This document shows, in pieces, positions 7,598 to 15,797 of a DNA stretch of 19,491 nucleotides (its first letter is position 1; the number at the start of each line of letters is the position of its first letter). This stretch comes from Paracoccaceae bacterium. GTDB taxonomy: Bacteria > Pseudomonadota > Alphaproteobacteria > Rhodobacterales > Rhodobacteraceae. The stretch is taken from the NCBI GenBank assembly GCA_007129775.1, contig SKUV01000240.1:1-19491 (forward strand), read 5' to 3'. The notes under the pieces are model-generated. The model saw only the letters and a list, made by a program, of their open reading frames with translations, ran no database searches and had not been told where the DNA came from. The translations under genes were made by a program, and so were the position numbers.

Positions 7598-8625
7598 TTG
7601 TTGCCCCTCCCGCCGCTGAGTTTCACCCTTGGATCGAGCATGCCGTGGATGATGTCGGCCATCAGGTTGGCCGCGATCACCATCGCGGTAAGCAGCACCA
7701 CCACCCCCTGCACCACCGGGAAATCCCGCGCGTTGATGGCCTGGATCAGCAGATAGCCCATGCCCGGATAGGCAAAGACGGTCTCGATCACGATCGTCCC
7801 GCTCAGAAGCGCGCCGATGCGCAGCCCGATGATCACCGCCGTGGTCGGCATGGCGTTGTGCAGCATGTGCCGCACCACCGCCCGTTCCGACAGCCCGCGG
7901 GCACGGAACGCGTCGATGAAATCCTGATGCTTGACCTCCAGCAGGCTGGAGCGCAGCACCCTTACGAATTGCCCGCAGATGCCGGTGCCAAGCGTCAGCG
8001 CAGGCAGCGTCATGTGCCGCAGAACCGACCACGCGGCTTCCCAGTTGCCGGTCAGCACCGCATCGGTAAAGGGCGCGCCTGTGACCCGGGTGATCGACAG
8101 CCGCGTGTCCAGCACCCCGCTGACCGGAAAGATCGGTATCCAGACGGCGAAGAACATCACCAGCATGATGCCTTGCCAGAAACTGGGCAGCGACACCCCG
8201 ATCAGCGCGAATGCGGTTCCGCCCCGGTCCCAGACCGTGTTCTGTTTCAGCGCGGACAGGATCGCTACCGGTACCGCGATCACCAGCGCGATCAGCAGCG
8301 CATAGATAGAAAGCTCGATCGTCAGCGGCAGGGCCCGGGCGACCATATCGAGCACCGGCTCGCCGCCGCGCACGATGGAATTGCCGAAGTTGAGCCGAAG
8401 AATATCGCCCAGAAAGACGAAATACTGCACGTATAGCGGCCGGTCGAGCCCGAGCGCGCGCTCGAACTCTGCCCGGGCCGCGCCGATATCCTCGTCATCG
8501 CCCTCGGCGAACATCAGGGCGACCGGGTCGCCCGGCATGACCCGCAGCATGAAGAAGATAATGAGCGTCACACCGAACAGCACGATCAGCGTCTGCCCTG
8601 CCCGATGCAGAATGAAATTCAACAC
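7594..8625 (-). CDS. ABC transporter permease, DppB-like (GTG start)
   Basis: This 343-aa integral membrane permease has the hallmarks of DppB/OppB. It has a first membrane helix right at the start (LNFILHRAGQTLIVLFGVT), then FFMLRVMPGDPV, and a cytoplasmic EAA loop DAFRARGLSERAVVRHML. It ends with INARDFPVVQG and LLTAMVIAANLMAD and the C-terminal LDPRVK. A frame from ATG 8691 would add 22 Gly/Arg/Pro-rich residues encoded by a strong stem-loop, which is implausible. GTG 8625 has AAGGA about nine bases upstream and puts the first helix where the family has it. It follows the solute-binding protein gene after a 129-bp gap with two stem-loops and overlaps the DppC gene by 4 bp. Confidence 0.9.
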   Translation of the reverse strand: MLNFILHRAGQTLIVLFGVTLIIFFMLRVMPGDPVALMFAEGDDEDIGAARAEFERALGLDRPLYVQYFVFLGDILRLNFGNSIVRGGEPVLDMVARALPLTIELSIYALLIALVIAVPVAILSALKQNTVWDRGGTAFALIGVSLPSFWQGIMLVMFFAVWIPIFPVSGVLDTRLSITRVTGAPFTDAVLTGNWEAAWSVLRHMTLPALTLGTGICGQFVRVLRSSLLEVKHQDFIDAFRARGLSERAVVRHMLHNAMPTTAVIIGLRIGALLSGTIVIETVFAYPGMGYLLIQAINARDFPVVQGVVVLLTAMVIAANLMADIIHGMLDPRVKLSGGRGNK

Positions 8626-8654
8626 GCAGCCTGTTCCTTCTTGTCTGGCGCCTC

Positions 8655-8679
8655 CCCGGCCGCCGCGAGGGCGGCCGGG
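8655..8679 (-). other. Strong stem-loop after first solute-binding protein gene
   Basis: Perfect 10-bp GC stem CCCGGCCGCC/GGCGGCCGGG with a 5-nt loop, 30 bp upstream of the DppB start and 76 bp after the solute-binding protein stop. No U-run follows it. In ABC operons such hairpins commonly protect the binding-protein mRNA 3' end and lower expression of the permease genes; that role is inferred. Confidence 0.6.
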
Positions 8680-8700
8680 TGGAATCGTCATCCGGTGGTT

Positions 8701-8734
8701 GCCGCCCGCCCCCGCAATGCGTCGGGCAGGCGGC
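8701..8734 (-). other. Second stem-loop in the binding-protein / permease gap
   Basis: GCCGCCCGCCC (8701-8711) pairs with GGGCAGGCGGC (8724-8734) over 11 positions with one internal non-Watson-Crick position (G-U in the minus-strand RNA). The loop is 12 nt. With the 8655-8679 hairpin it makes a double stem-loop downstream of the binding-protein gene. Weaker than its neighbour because of the larger loop. Confidence 0.4.
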
Positions 8735-8754
8735 CATGCGATGAACGGCCGGAC

Positions 8755-10308
8755 TCAGTTGCCGACCGAGACCTCGTGCATGTTGAAGAACTGCCCCGCC
8801 GAGGAACCGGCGAAGCCTTCCACATGCGGCTGCATCGCCCAGACATCGGACGGGCTGAACATCGGCACCCACGGCATGTGAACCTCGGTCAGCCGACGCA
8901 CGATCTCGTCGGTGTACTCGCGTCGAAGGACAGGGTCGGCCTCGGCTGCGGCCTGACGTTCGAGCGCGTCGAGTTCCGGGTCGCAGAACCCCGTCCGGAT
9001 CCGGTTCGATTCGAAGCGCGAGCAGTCGAAGTGGTTGTTGTAATAGGCACCGAGGAAGGTGCCGGCCCCGTATCCGCCCCCGGCGAACAGGAGGTCGAAC
9101 TCGCCGGCCTCGTTGCGTGCGTTGAACGAGGCCTGATCGAGCACCACTGTGGTAATGTTCATGCCATAGCCGCGCAGTTGTTCGGCCACCACCTGCGCAG
9201 GCAATTCCCACGCGGACTCCACATACATCTCGATCGGCTCGGTGATCTGCGACAGGATCGGCCGCGCCTTGTCGGGATCGTAGGAGAAGGGCACATAGCC
9301 CTCGATGAACCCTTCCTGCCCGCTGCCGGGGATCTGCCAGTTCACATTGGCCAGACCCTCATAGAGGAAGTCCACGATCGCCTGCCGGTCGAACGCATAG
9401 TTCATCGCGCGCCGCACCTCCGGGTCGTGGAAAGGCGAGCCTTCGCGGACGTTCATCATTACCATCCGCATGTAGGTGCCCGGCACAACCTCCAGCTTCA
9501 CGTTGGCGCTCTGCAACTGCCCGAGGAAATCGGGCGTCACCGGAAAGATCATGTCGACCGAGCCGGCCAGCAGTTCGGCCACGCGGATCGCTTCTTCCGG
9601 GATGGTGCGCCAGGTGATCCGCTCCACCAGGGGCGAGCCCTGCCAATAGTCTTCGAAGGCATCCATCACCACGCGCTGTTCGGGCACCCATTCGACGAAG
9701 CTGAAGGGCCCCACGCCCATGGGCGGATGGGTGCGCGCCTCTTCCATCGACAGATTTTCGTAGGTCGCCTTGTGCAGGATTTCCTGCCCGGTCAGGTGCA
9801 GCCCGACCACGGCCGAGGCCGGCGGGCCGAAGGGCACCGCAGTGTGCCAGCGCACGGTGTAGCGATCCACCGCCTCGATGCTGTCGATGTTGCGCATGTT
9901 GCCCATACCGGCGCGGGGCGAGTTTGTCTCTTCCGCCCAGAGCCGCTGGAAGGTGAAGACCACATCCTCGGCGGTCAGTTCGTCGCCGTTGTGAAACAGA
10001 ACGCCCTCGCGGATACGCGCCTCGTAGGTCGTCTCGTCGATCTGTTCGAGCGACTCGGCCAGCAGCGGCACCGGCGTCAGCCCCGGCGGTTCCTGATAGA
10101 ACAGCTTGTCGCGCATGTTGTGCGAGATGATCTGCGTGTAGCGCTGGCGGTGCATCTGCGGGTCCATCGTGCTCGGATCCCATTGCCAGCCGATGGTCAG
10201 CGTGCCCGAGGGCGTGCGCTCCTGCGCCTCCGCCATCGGTGCCGACAGCACCAGCGCCATTGCCAGCGCTGAAACCGCAGCAGTTCCGTAAAGGTTGCGT
10301 TCAGTCAT
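8755..10308 (-). CDS. Peptide/dipeptide-type ABC solute-binding protein (copy 1)
   Basis: This is a 517-aa SBP_bac_5 family periplasmic protein. It has a Sec-type signal peptide: polar N-terminus, hydrophobic core (about 10-22) and likely cleavage after A28 in AEA|QE. There is no lipobox cysteine, so it is a soluble periplasmic protein. Family features include GTLTIGWQWDPSTMDPQ at the mature start, REGVLFHNGDELTAEDVVFT at about 100-118, HPPMGVGPF at 194-202, and DPEVRRAMNYAFDRQAI at 295-311. It delivers a ligand to the DppBC permeases encoded downstream. It is the downstream member of a tandem pair of equal length. My gapless manual count gives 97 differences, so about 81% identity to copy 2. 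Differences cluster in the signal peptide, 161-170, 261-275, 321-326 and 449-490, some of which may line the ligand pocket. Start ATG 10308 has GGAGG eight bases upstream. Confidence 0.93.
   Translation of the reverse strand: MTERNLYGTAAVSALAMALVLSAPMAEAQERTPSGTLTIGWQWDPSTMDPQMHRQRYTQIISHNMRDKLFYQEPPGLTPVPLLAESLEQIDETTYEARIREGVLFHNGDELTAEDVVFTFQRLWAEETNSPRAGMGNMRNIDSIEAVDRYTVRWHTAVPFGPPASAVVGLHLTGQEILHKATYENLSMEEARTHPPMGVGPFSFVEWVPEQRVVMDAFEDYWQGSPLVERITWRTIPEEAIRVAELLAGSVDMIFPVTPDFLGQLQSANVKLEVVPGTYMRMVMMNVREGSPFHDPEVRRAMNYAFDRQAIVDFLYEGLANVNWQIPGSGQEGFIEGYVPFSYDPDKARPILSQITEPIEMYVESAWELPAQVVAEQLRGYGMNITTVVLDQASFNARNEAGEFDLLFAGGGYGAGTFLGAYYNNHFDCSRFESNRIRTGFCDPELDALERQAAAEADPVLRREYTDEIVRRLTEVHMPWVPMFSPSDVWAMQPHVEGFAGSSAGQFFNMHEVSVGN
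9526..9613. repeat. 88-bp DNA block identical between the two binding-protein genes (copy in gene 1)
   Basis: Identical base for base to 11149-11236, including all synonymous positions, while flanking sequence differs. It encodes the PVTPDF / GSVDMIF / IPEEAIRVAELLA region. A second block, 9707-9789 against 11330-11412, differs at a single base over 83 bp. This patchiness suggests gene conversion between tandem paralogues or strong local constraint. Confidence 0.85.
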
Positions 10309-10341
10309 TCTGTCTTCCTCCCTGTGACAATTTTGTCCTTG

Positions 10342-10369
10342 CCTGCGGCGGGGGGATCCCCGCCGCAGG
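10342..10369 (-). other. Strong stem-loop after second solute-binding protein gene
   Basis: Perfect 12-bp stem CCTGCGGCGGGG/CCCCGCCGCAGG with a 4-nt loop, beginning 8 bp past the stop codon of the upstream binding-protein gene. No U-run follows in the direction of transcription, so an mRNA-stabilising or partially attenuating role is more likely than full termination. The downstream paralogue also has stem-loops after its stop. Confidence 0.65.
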
Positions 10370-10377
10370 ACGCTGTC

Positions 10378-11931
10378 TCAGTTACCGACCGAGACGTTGT
10401 GCATGTTCATGAACTGCCCCGCCGACGAGCCGGTGAAGCCTTCCACATGCGGCTGCATCGCCCAGACCTCGGCGGGGTTGAACACGGGCACCCAGGGCAT
10501 TTCCACCTCGGTCAGGCGAATGATGATCTCATCGAGCATCTCGCGCCGGAGTTCGGGATCGTCTTCGGCCCGGGCCTCCCTTGCCATCGCGTCAAGCTCG
10601 GGGTCGCAAAAGCCGGTTCTGATCCGGTTCGACTCGAAGCGCGAGCAATCGAAGTGATTGTTGTAGTAGGCGCCCAGAAAGTCGCCCGAGCCATAGCCGG
10701 CCCCGGCCCAGAGCAGATCGAAGTTCCCGCCCTCGTTCGTGGCGTTAAACGAGGCCTGATCGAGGATCGTGACGGTGACGTTCATGCCGTAGCCGCGCAA
10801 CTGCTCGGCCACCACCTGTGCGGGAAGCTCCCACGCGGCTTCGGTGAACATCTCCAGCGGCTCGGTGATCTGCGACAGGACCGGCTGCGCCTTGTCGGGG
10901 TCATAGGAAAAGGGGTTGTAGCCCTCGATGAACCCCTCCTGCCCGCTGCCGGGCACCTGCGTCGCGGCGACGGCGAGGCCGGAATAGATGAAATCCACGA
11001 TCGCCTGACGATCGATGGCATATTGCATCGCGCGCCGCACCTCGGGGTCGTGGAAGGGCGAACCCTCGCGGACGTTCATCATCAGCATCCGCATGTTGGT
11101 GCCCGGCTGGATTTCCAGCTTCATGTTCGCGCCGCGCAGCTGGTCGATGAAATCGGGCGTCACCGGAAAGATCATGTCGACCGAGCCGGCCAGCAGTTCG
11201 GCCACGCGGATCGCTTCTTCCGGGATGGTGCGCCAGACGATCCGCTCCACCAGGGGCGCACCTTCGAAATAATCCTCGAAAGCGTCCATCACCACGCGCT
11301 GGTCGGGGATCCATTCGACGAACCGGAACGGCCCCACGCCCATGGGCGGATGGGTGCGCGCCTCTTCCATCGACAGGTTTTCGTAGGTCGCCTTGTGCAG
11401 GATTTCCTGCCCCTGCAGGTGCATGGCCACCACCGCGGTTTCGATCGGGCCGAAAGGCACGGCGGTGTGCCAGCGCAGGGTGTAGCGGTCGACCGCTTCG
11501 ACACGGTCGATGTTGCGCATGTTGCCCATGCCGGCGCGGGGCGAGTTGGTTTCTTCCGCCCAGAGCCGGTCGAAGGTAAAGACGATGTCCTCCGATGTCA
11601 GTTCGTCGCCATTGTGGAACAGCACGCCCTCGCGGATCTTCACCTCGTAGGTCGTCTCGTCGATCATCGTGATCGATTCTGCCACCAGCGGCACCGCGGC
11701 AAGGCCCGGCGGCTCCTGATAGAACAGCTTTGAGCGCATGTTGTGCGAGATGATCTGCGTGTAGCGCTGGCGGTGCATCTGCGGGTCCATCGTCTCGGGG
11801 TCCCAGCGCCAGCCGATCGTCAGCGTGCCCGAGGGCGTGCGCTCCTGCGCGGCGACGGTCTGCGCCGACAGGCCCAGCATCAGGGCCAGCGCCGAGACCT
11901 GCGCGGTCGCGATCCAGTTCGTCCGTGTCAT
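10378..11931 (-). CDS. Peptide/dipeptide-type ABC solute-binding protein (copy 2)
   Basis: This 517-aa SBP_bac_5 family protein is the upstream member of the tandem pair. It has a Sec signal peptide with likely cleavage after A28 (VAA|QE) and no lipobox cysteine, so it is periplasmic and soluble. The mature region shows the same motifs as copy 1 (GTLTIGWRWDPETMDPQ, REGVLFHNGDELTSED, HPPMGVGPF, AWELPAQVVAEQLRGYGMN), with no insertion or deletion between the two. Both copies keep an intact frame and export signal, so both are probably functional. They may offer different affinity or ligand range to a single permease. It follows the DppF-like ATPase gene after 61 bp and has its own strong GGAGGAGG site eight bases before ATG 11931, consistent with high expression of the binding component. 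Confidence 0.93.
   Translation of the reverse strand: MTRTNWIATAQVSALALMLGLSAQTVAAQERTPSGTLTIGWRWDPETMDPQMHRQRYTQIISHNMRSKLFYQEPPGLAAVPLVAESITMIDETTYEVKIREGVLFHNGDELTSEDIVFTFDRLWAEETNSPRAGMGNMRNIDRVEAVDRYTLRWHTAVPFGPIETAVVAMHLQGQEILHKATYENLSMEEARTHPPMGVGPFRFVEWIPDQRVVMDAFEDYFEGAPLVERIVWRTIPEEAIRVAELLAGSVDMIFPVTPDFIDQLRGANMKLEIQPGTNMRMLMMNVREGSPFHDPEVRRAMQYAIDRQAIVDFIYSGLAVAATQVPGSGQEGFIEGYNPFSYDPDKAQPVLSQITEPLEMFTEAAWELPAQVVAEQLRGYGMNVTVTILDQASFNATNEGGNFDLLWAGAGYGSGDFLGAYYNNHFDCSRFESNRIRTGFCDPELDAMAREARAEDDPELRREMLDEIIIRLTEVEMPWVPVFNPAEVWAMQPHVEGFTGSSAGQFMNMHNVSVGN
11149..11236. repeat. 88-bp DNA block identical between the two binding-protein genes (copy in gene 2)
   Basis: Partner of 9526-9613; identical over all 88 bases. 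Direct repeat in the same orientation, about 1.62 kb apart, so recombination here could delete one binding-protein gene and leave a hybrid. Confidence 0.85.
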
Positions 11932-11992
11932 GTCGTTTCCTCCTCCTGGTGTCGGGGTTGGATGCGCGGCTCCGGGCCTGTTGTCCTCCCGT

Positions 11993-12837
<845 letters not shown>

Positions 12838-12841
<4 letters not shown>

Positions 12842-13851
12842 GCCATGCCCTCCAGCGGGTTTATGCAGCGATAACTGCCGCCCGGGGTGCGGGTTTCGGC
12901 CGGCAGCGCCTCGCGGCAGCGGGGCTGGGCACGCTCGCAACGGTCGGCAAAGGGGCAGGTGTTCAACGTTCCGAACACCTGAATCGCGGAGCCCGGGATC
13001 GGCACGAAGGCGCCGCTTTCGCCCATGCGCGGCATCGAACGCAGCAGCGCCCCGGTATAGGGATGGCGCGGCGCATCGAAGAGCCCGATGACATCGGCCT
13101 CTTCCGCCACGATCCCGCCATAGAGCACCGCCACCCGGTCGCAGGTCTGGGCCACCACGCCCAGATCATGGGTGATCATGATCACCCCCGCCCCGCGCGC
13201 CGAACACACGCCCAGCAGCAGATCGAGCACCTTGCGCTGCACCGTCACATCCAGCGCCGAGGTCACCTCGTCGGCGATGATGATCTCCGGATCGGCGATC
13301 AGCGCCGCGGCGATCACCGCGCGCTGGCGCATCCCGCCCGACAACTGGTGCGGATAGGCGTTGAGCGTGCGCTTGGGGTCGTTGATCTTCAACTCCGACA
13401 GCAGGTCGGCCGCCACTTCCAGCGCTTGCCGCGCGGGCATCCGGCGATGCACCGCCAGCACCTCGGCCAGTTGTGCGCCGATGGTGCGCACCGGATCGAG
13501 CGCGGTCAGCGCATCCTGAAAGACATATCCGATTTCGGGGCCGCGGACCTTGCGCAGCCGCGCCTTCGACGCGCCCACCAGTTCCTCGCCCTTGTAAAGC
13601 ACGCTGCCACCCAGCCGGGCGGTGGGCGGCAGAAGGCCGATGATCGCGCGCGCCGTGGCCGATTTACCGGCACCGGATTCGCCCACGACGCCGAAAACCT
13701 CGCCCTTGCCCACATCGAACGAAACCGACGAGACCGCAGTGACCGCGCCGAAACGCACCGATAGATCGCGCACGCGCAGCAGCGGTGTTGCGCTCCGGTC
13801 AGTACGGCTGGTGGCCGTGGTATCGGACAGCGACGTGTCAGGCATGGTCAT
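12838..13851 (-). CDS. ABC transporter ATP-binding protein, DppD/OppD-like
   Basis: This 337-aa ATPase has Walker A GESGAGKS (57-64), Q-loop FQDALTALDP (111-120), signature LSGGMRQR (170-177) and Walker B IIIADEVTSALD (190-201). The residue after the catalytic Glu is Val, where Pro is more usual in this subfamily. The C-terminus carries the oligopeptide/dipeptide transporter extension with the cysteine cluster CPFADRCERAQPRC and a later YRC, a feature of OppD/DppD proteins. The first 22 residues are Ser/Thr-rich and precede LLRVRDLSVRF. The ATG at 13851 has no purine-rich ribosome-binding site; instead it overlaps the stop of a 28-codon ORF by 4 bp (ATGA). Translation probably depends on reinitiation after that leader. 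Confidence 0.93.
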
Positions 13852-13934
13852 GCGCGCGGGTCACGGCTGTGGATCATGGCGAAGGCTCCCGTTGATAAAC
13901 TTCCATTTATTGGGTCGTATTTTCTGATCTGCAT
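13848..13934 (-). CDS. Small leader ORF, 28 aa, coupled to the transporter operon
   Basis: ATG at 13934-13932 is preceded by GGGGGAG with a 5-nt spacer, one of the better ribosome-binding sites in the window. The peptide starts MQIRKYDPIN, ends IHSRDPRA, and its TGA overlaps the ATG of the DppD-like gene (ATGA). That gene has no ribosome-binding site of its own, which favours real translation of the leader. Codons AGA, AAA, ATA, AAT, TTA and TCA cluster in the first half; several are rare in the flanking GC-rich genes, so ribosome pausing could matter. There is no membrane segment or signal peptide, and I recognise no family. The AT-rich composition could also just reflect a promoter/operator region, which keeps confidence moderate. 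Confidence 0.55.
   Translation of the reverse strand: MQIRKYDPINGSLSTGAFAMIHSRDPRA
13901..13914 (-). promoter_or_regulatory. Candidate operator motif CCCA-N5-TGGAA (transporter operon)
   Basis: The minus strand reads CCCAATAAATGGAA. The same CCCA-N5-TGGAA pattern occurs at 17368-17381 and 17478-17491 around the IclR regulator. It lies within the leader ORF, about 50 bp upstream of the DppD-like start. Binding by the IclR protein is inferred from the shared motif only. Confidence 0.35.
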
Positions 13935-14011
13935 ATCTTCTCCCCCGACAATTCCAAAAATGCCGCAAATTTGCAAGCTTTTCGTGGGATTCTCCACCCC
14001 GCAGGAATGAC
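13935..14011 (-). promoter_or_regulatory. Likely promoter/5' region of the transporter-catabolic operon
   Basis: This short AT-richer gap lies between the MaoC-like gene stop and the leader ORF. It contains a perfect 10-bp palindrome GCAAATTTGC at 13965-13974, resembling GGAAATTTCC at 17470-17479 in the regulator gene. A weak -35/-10 pair can be drawn on the minus strand (TTGCAA, 17-nt spacer, AATTGT), but the -10 fit is poor. No clear intrinsic terminator follows the MaoC-like gene, so read-through from the upstream unit is also possible. Confidence 0.4.
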
Positions 14012-14896
14012 TCATTTCATCAGTTGGAATTCCGCGGTCCCGCGCGAGACGGTTTCGCGGCCGGCTTCGTCCAGCACGATGAATTGCACGCCATCGCGCG
14101 CGCCCGCACTCCGGCGCCACAGATGCAGGCGCAGGGCGGTGCCGGGCAGGACCGGCGCGCTCAGACGCGCCGCCAGCATCGACAGCGGCGGCCCGCCCGC
14201 GGCCCGCGATGCGCGGTCAAGCGCGTGGCCCGCCATGCCCAGCGTGGCGAGGCCGTGCAGGATGGGGCGGTCGAACCCCGCGCGCCGGGCGGTGGCCGGA
14301 TCGGAATGCAGCGGGTTCATGTCGCCCGAAAGTCGGTAGATCAGCGCCTGATTCGCGGCCGTGGGCAGCGCGATCTCGGCGTCCTCCGGGCGCTCGGGCC
14401 GTGCCCAGTCGGGCCCGGACGGGGCCGGATCGTGCCGGCCGTCGCGGGCAAAGCCGCCATCGGCGCGGCAGAAATTGACCTGTTCGTATTCGGCCAGCAG
14501 CCGGCCGGTGCCGGCGTCGGTGATCTCGCGCAGAAGCGTCACCAGCGCGCCGCGCCCCGCGCCCTTGTCGGTGACCCGCAGCACCCGGTGTCGCGCCTCG
14601 ATCCGCGCGGCCGGCGGCAGGGGCGCATGCAGGCGCAGCCGGCTTTCGCCCAGCACGAGGCGGGTGTAATCCACTCCCGCCCTGGGGTCGCGCAGCCACG
14701 GGCCCGGGCGGCCCAGCGTCATCGGCATGGTGCAGACCACCTCGGGCGGGTCGGCGGCGACACAGCGCAGATCATCCTCGGCCAGCGGATCGGCGCCGAG
14801 GTTCAGCCCCAGTGCATAAAGCCTGCAGTCGCGCGCGTCATACTCCTGCACGACCGGATCGAAGCGCCAGTTCCTGAGCGTGTCGTAATCGATCAT
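14012..14896 (-). CDS. MaoC-like (R)-specific enoyl-CoA hydratase (hydratase 2 family), double hot-dog
   Basis: This 294-aa protein has two hot-dog halves. The N-terminal half (about 1-150) resembles the FAS1-like dehydratase domain. The C-terminal half carries the hydratase-2 signature YRLSGDMNPLHSDP (187-200), with catalytic Asp192 and His197, then FDRPILHGLATLG (208-220). Enzymes of this type hydrate trans-2-enoyl-CoA to (R)-3-hydroxyacyl-CoA, and the two-domain form accepts longer or bulky acyl groups. It would follow the acyl-CoA dehydrogenase and precede the SDR in a beta-oxidation-like sequence; this order is inference. Start ATG 14896 lies 24 bp after the SDR stop, with AGGGGG about eight bases upstream. 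It is the last gene of the aldehyde dehydrogenase-SDR-MaoC unit. Confidence 0.88.
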   Translation of the reverse strand: MIDYDTLRNWRFDPVVQEYDARDCRLYALGLNLGADPLAEDDLRCVAADPPEVVCTMPMTLGRPGPWLRDPRAGVDYTRLVLGESRLRLHAPLPPAARIEARHRVLRVTDKGAGRGALVTLLREITDAGTGRLLAEYEQVNFCRADGGFARDGRHDPAPSGPDWARPERPEDAEIALPTAANQALIYRLSGDMNPLHSDPATARRAGFDRPILHGLATLGMAGHALDRASRAAGGPPLSMLAARLSAPVLPGTALRLHLWRRSAGARDGVQFIVLDEAGRETVSRGTAEFQLMK

Positions 14897-14920
14897 CGCC
14901 GCCGCCCCCTGCTGCCCGCC

Positions 14921-15691
14921 TCAGCGGAACCCGCCGCCGCCGCTGACATAGACGGTGTCGGCGGTCATGAATTCGCAGGCGTCCGAGCACATGAAGACCA
15001 CCAGTTCCGCGATCTCGTCGGCCGTCGCCATCCGCTTCATCGGGATGCCGGCAAGGATACGCTCGCGATGGGCCTGCGAGGTGCCAGAGGCATCGAGAAA
15101 CGGCGTCTCCACACTTGCGGGCGAGACCGACAGGCAGCGGATGCCCCGGTCGGCGAATTCGCGCGCCACGCCAAGGGTCAGCGTCAGCACCGCCCCCTTG
15201 GCCGAGGCATAATGCACCGATCCGCCCGGCCCGCCGCGCTTGTGGGCCATGCTCGCGACATTGACGATCGTGCCCTTGCCGCGCTCCAGCATATGGGGCA
15301 GCACCTCCTGCATCGCATAGAAGGTGCCGTTGACGTTCAGGTCATAGCTGCGCTCCCACAGCGCATCGTCGATTTCCAGAAATCCGCAGCGTTTCAGCGC
15401 CGAGCCGGCGGAATTGAACAGGAAATCCACAGCGCCGAAACGGTCGATGCCGGCGTCGATCAAGGCGCGCACCTCGGCACGGCTGGTGACATCGCAGCCC
15501 ACCGGCTGCGCGGCGCCGCCCGCGGCCTCAACCTGACGGCAGGTTTCCTGCGCCGCCGGCAGGTCGATATCGCCGGCCACGACCCGTGCGCCCTCGCGCG
15601 CGAAGAGCAGCGCCGTGGCGCGGCCGATGCCGCTGCCCGCGCCGGTGATCAGCGCGGTCTTGTTGTGAAAGAAATCAGGTGTGCGGGCCAA
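14921..15691 (-). CDS. SDR family NAD(P)-dependent oxidoreductase (TTG start)
   Basis: This 256-aa classical short-chain dehydrogenase has the cofactor motif TGAGSGIG (16-23), Asp41 after the second strand (suggesting NAD preference), NSAG (93-96) in place of the usual NNAG, Asn119/Asn121 in LNVNG, Ser147, and the catalytic pair Tyr161/Lys165 in YASAK. Substrates of this family include 3-hydroxyacyl-CoAs and many alcohols. Next to a MaoC hydratase, oxidation of a 3-hydroxyacyl-CoA is plausible but unproven. The start codon is TTG at 15691-15689, preceded by GGAG seven bases upstream; no ATG gives a sensible N-terminus. It is separated from the aldehyde dehydrogenase gene by 106 bp with no convincing gene. 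Confidence 0.9.
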   Translation of the reverse strand: MARTPDFFHNKTALITGAGSGIGRATALLFAREGARVVAGDIDLPAAQETCRQVEAAGGAAQPVGCDVTSRAEVRALIDAGIDRFGAVDFLFNSAGSALKRCGFLEIDDALWERSYDLNVNGTFYAMQEVLPHMLERGKGTIVNVASMAHKRGGPGGSVHYASAKGAVLTLTLGVAREFADRGIRCLSVSPASVETPFLDASGTSQAHRERILAGIPMKRMATADEIAELVVFMCSDACEFMTADTVYVSGGGGFR

Positions 15692-15797
15692 TTCTGCTCT
15701 CCGTTATGTCTTGGCGTGGCTCAGGCCGGGCCGGTGCCGGGTGGGCTTTGGCGGCGACGCGCGCCGGGGTCATCGGGGCGGTTCATCCTCTTCCCCG

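Noticed and set aside
7598..8032. Upstream extension of the DppC-like permease frame
   Set aside because: It overlaps the DppB-like gene, lacks domain similarity, and the ATGA-overlapping start at 7597 is far better.
10326..10337. Small dyad GACAA-TT-TTGTC before the copy 1 binding-protein start
   Set aside because: Only five bases per arm with a two-base centre, and no second copy found; not enough to call an operator.
8755..11931. Repeated sequence that might suggest a mobile element or repeat array
   Set aside because: The repetition is fully explained by two intact tandem paralogous genes; there are no terminal inverted repeats, transposase or CRISPR-like spacing.
15721..15786. 21-codon minus-strand ORF in the gap between aldehyde dehydrogenase and SDR genes, with GGGGAAGAGG before the ATG
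   Set aside because: The peptide is Pro/Arg-rich, ends well before the SDR start without coupling, and its codon content is what GC-rich spacer gives by chance.
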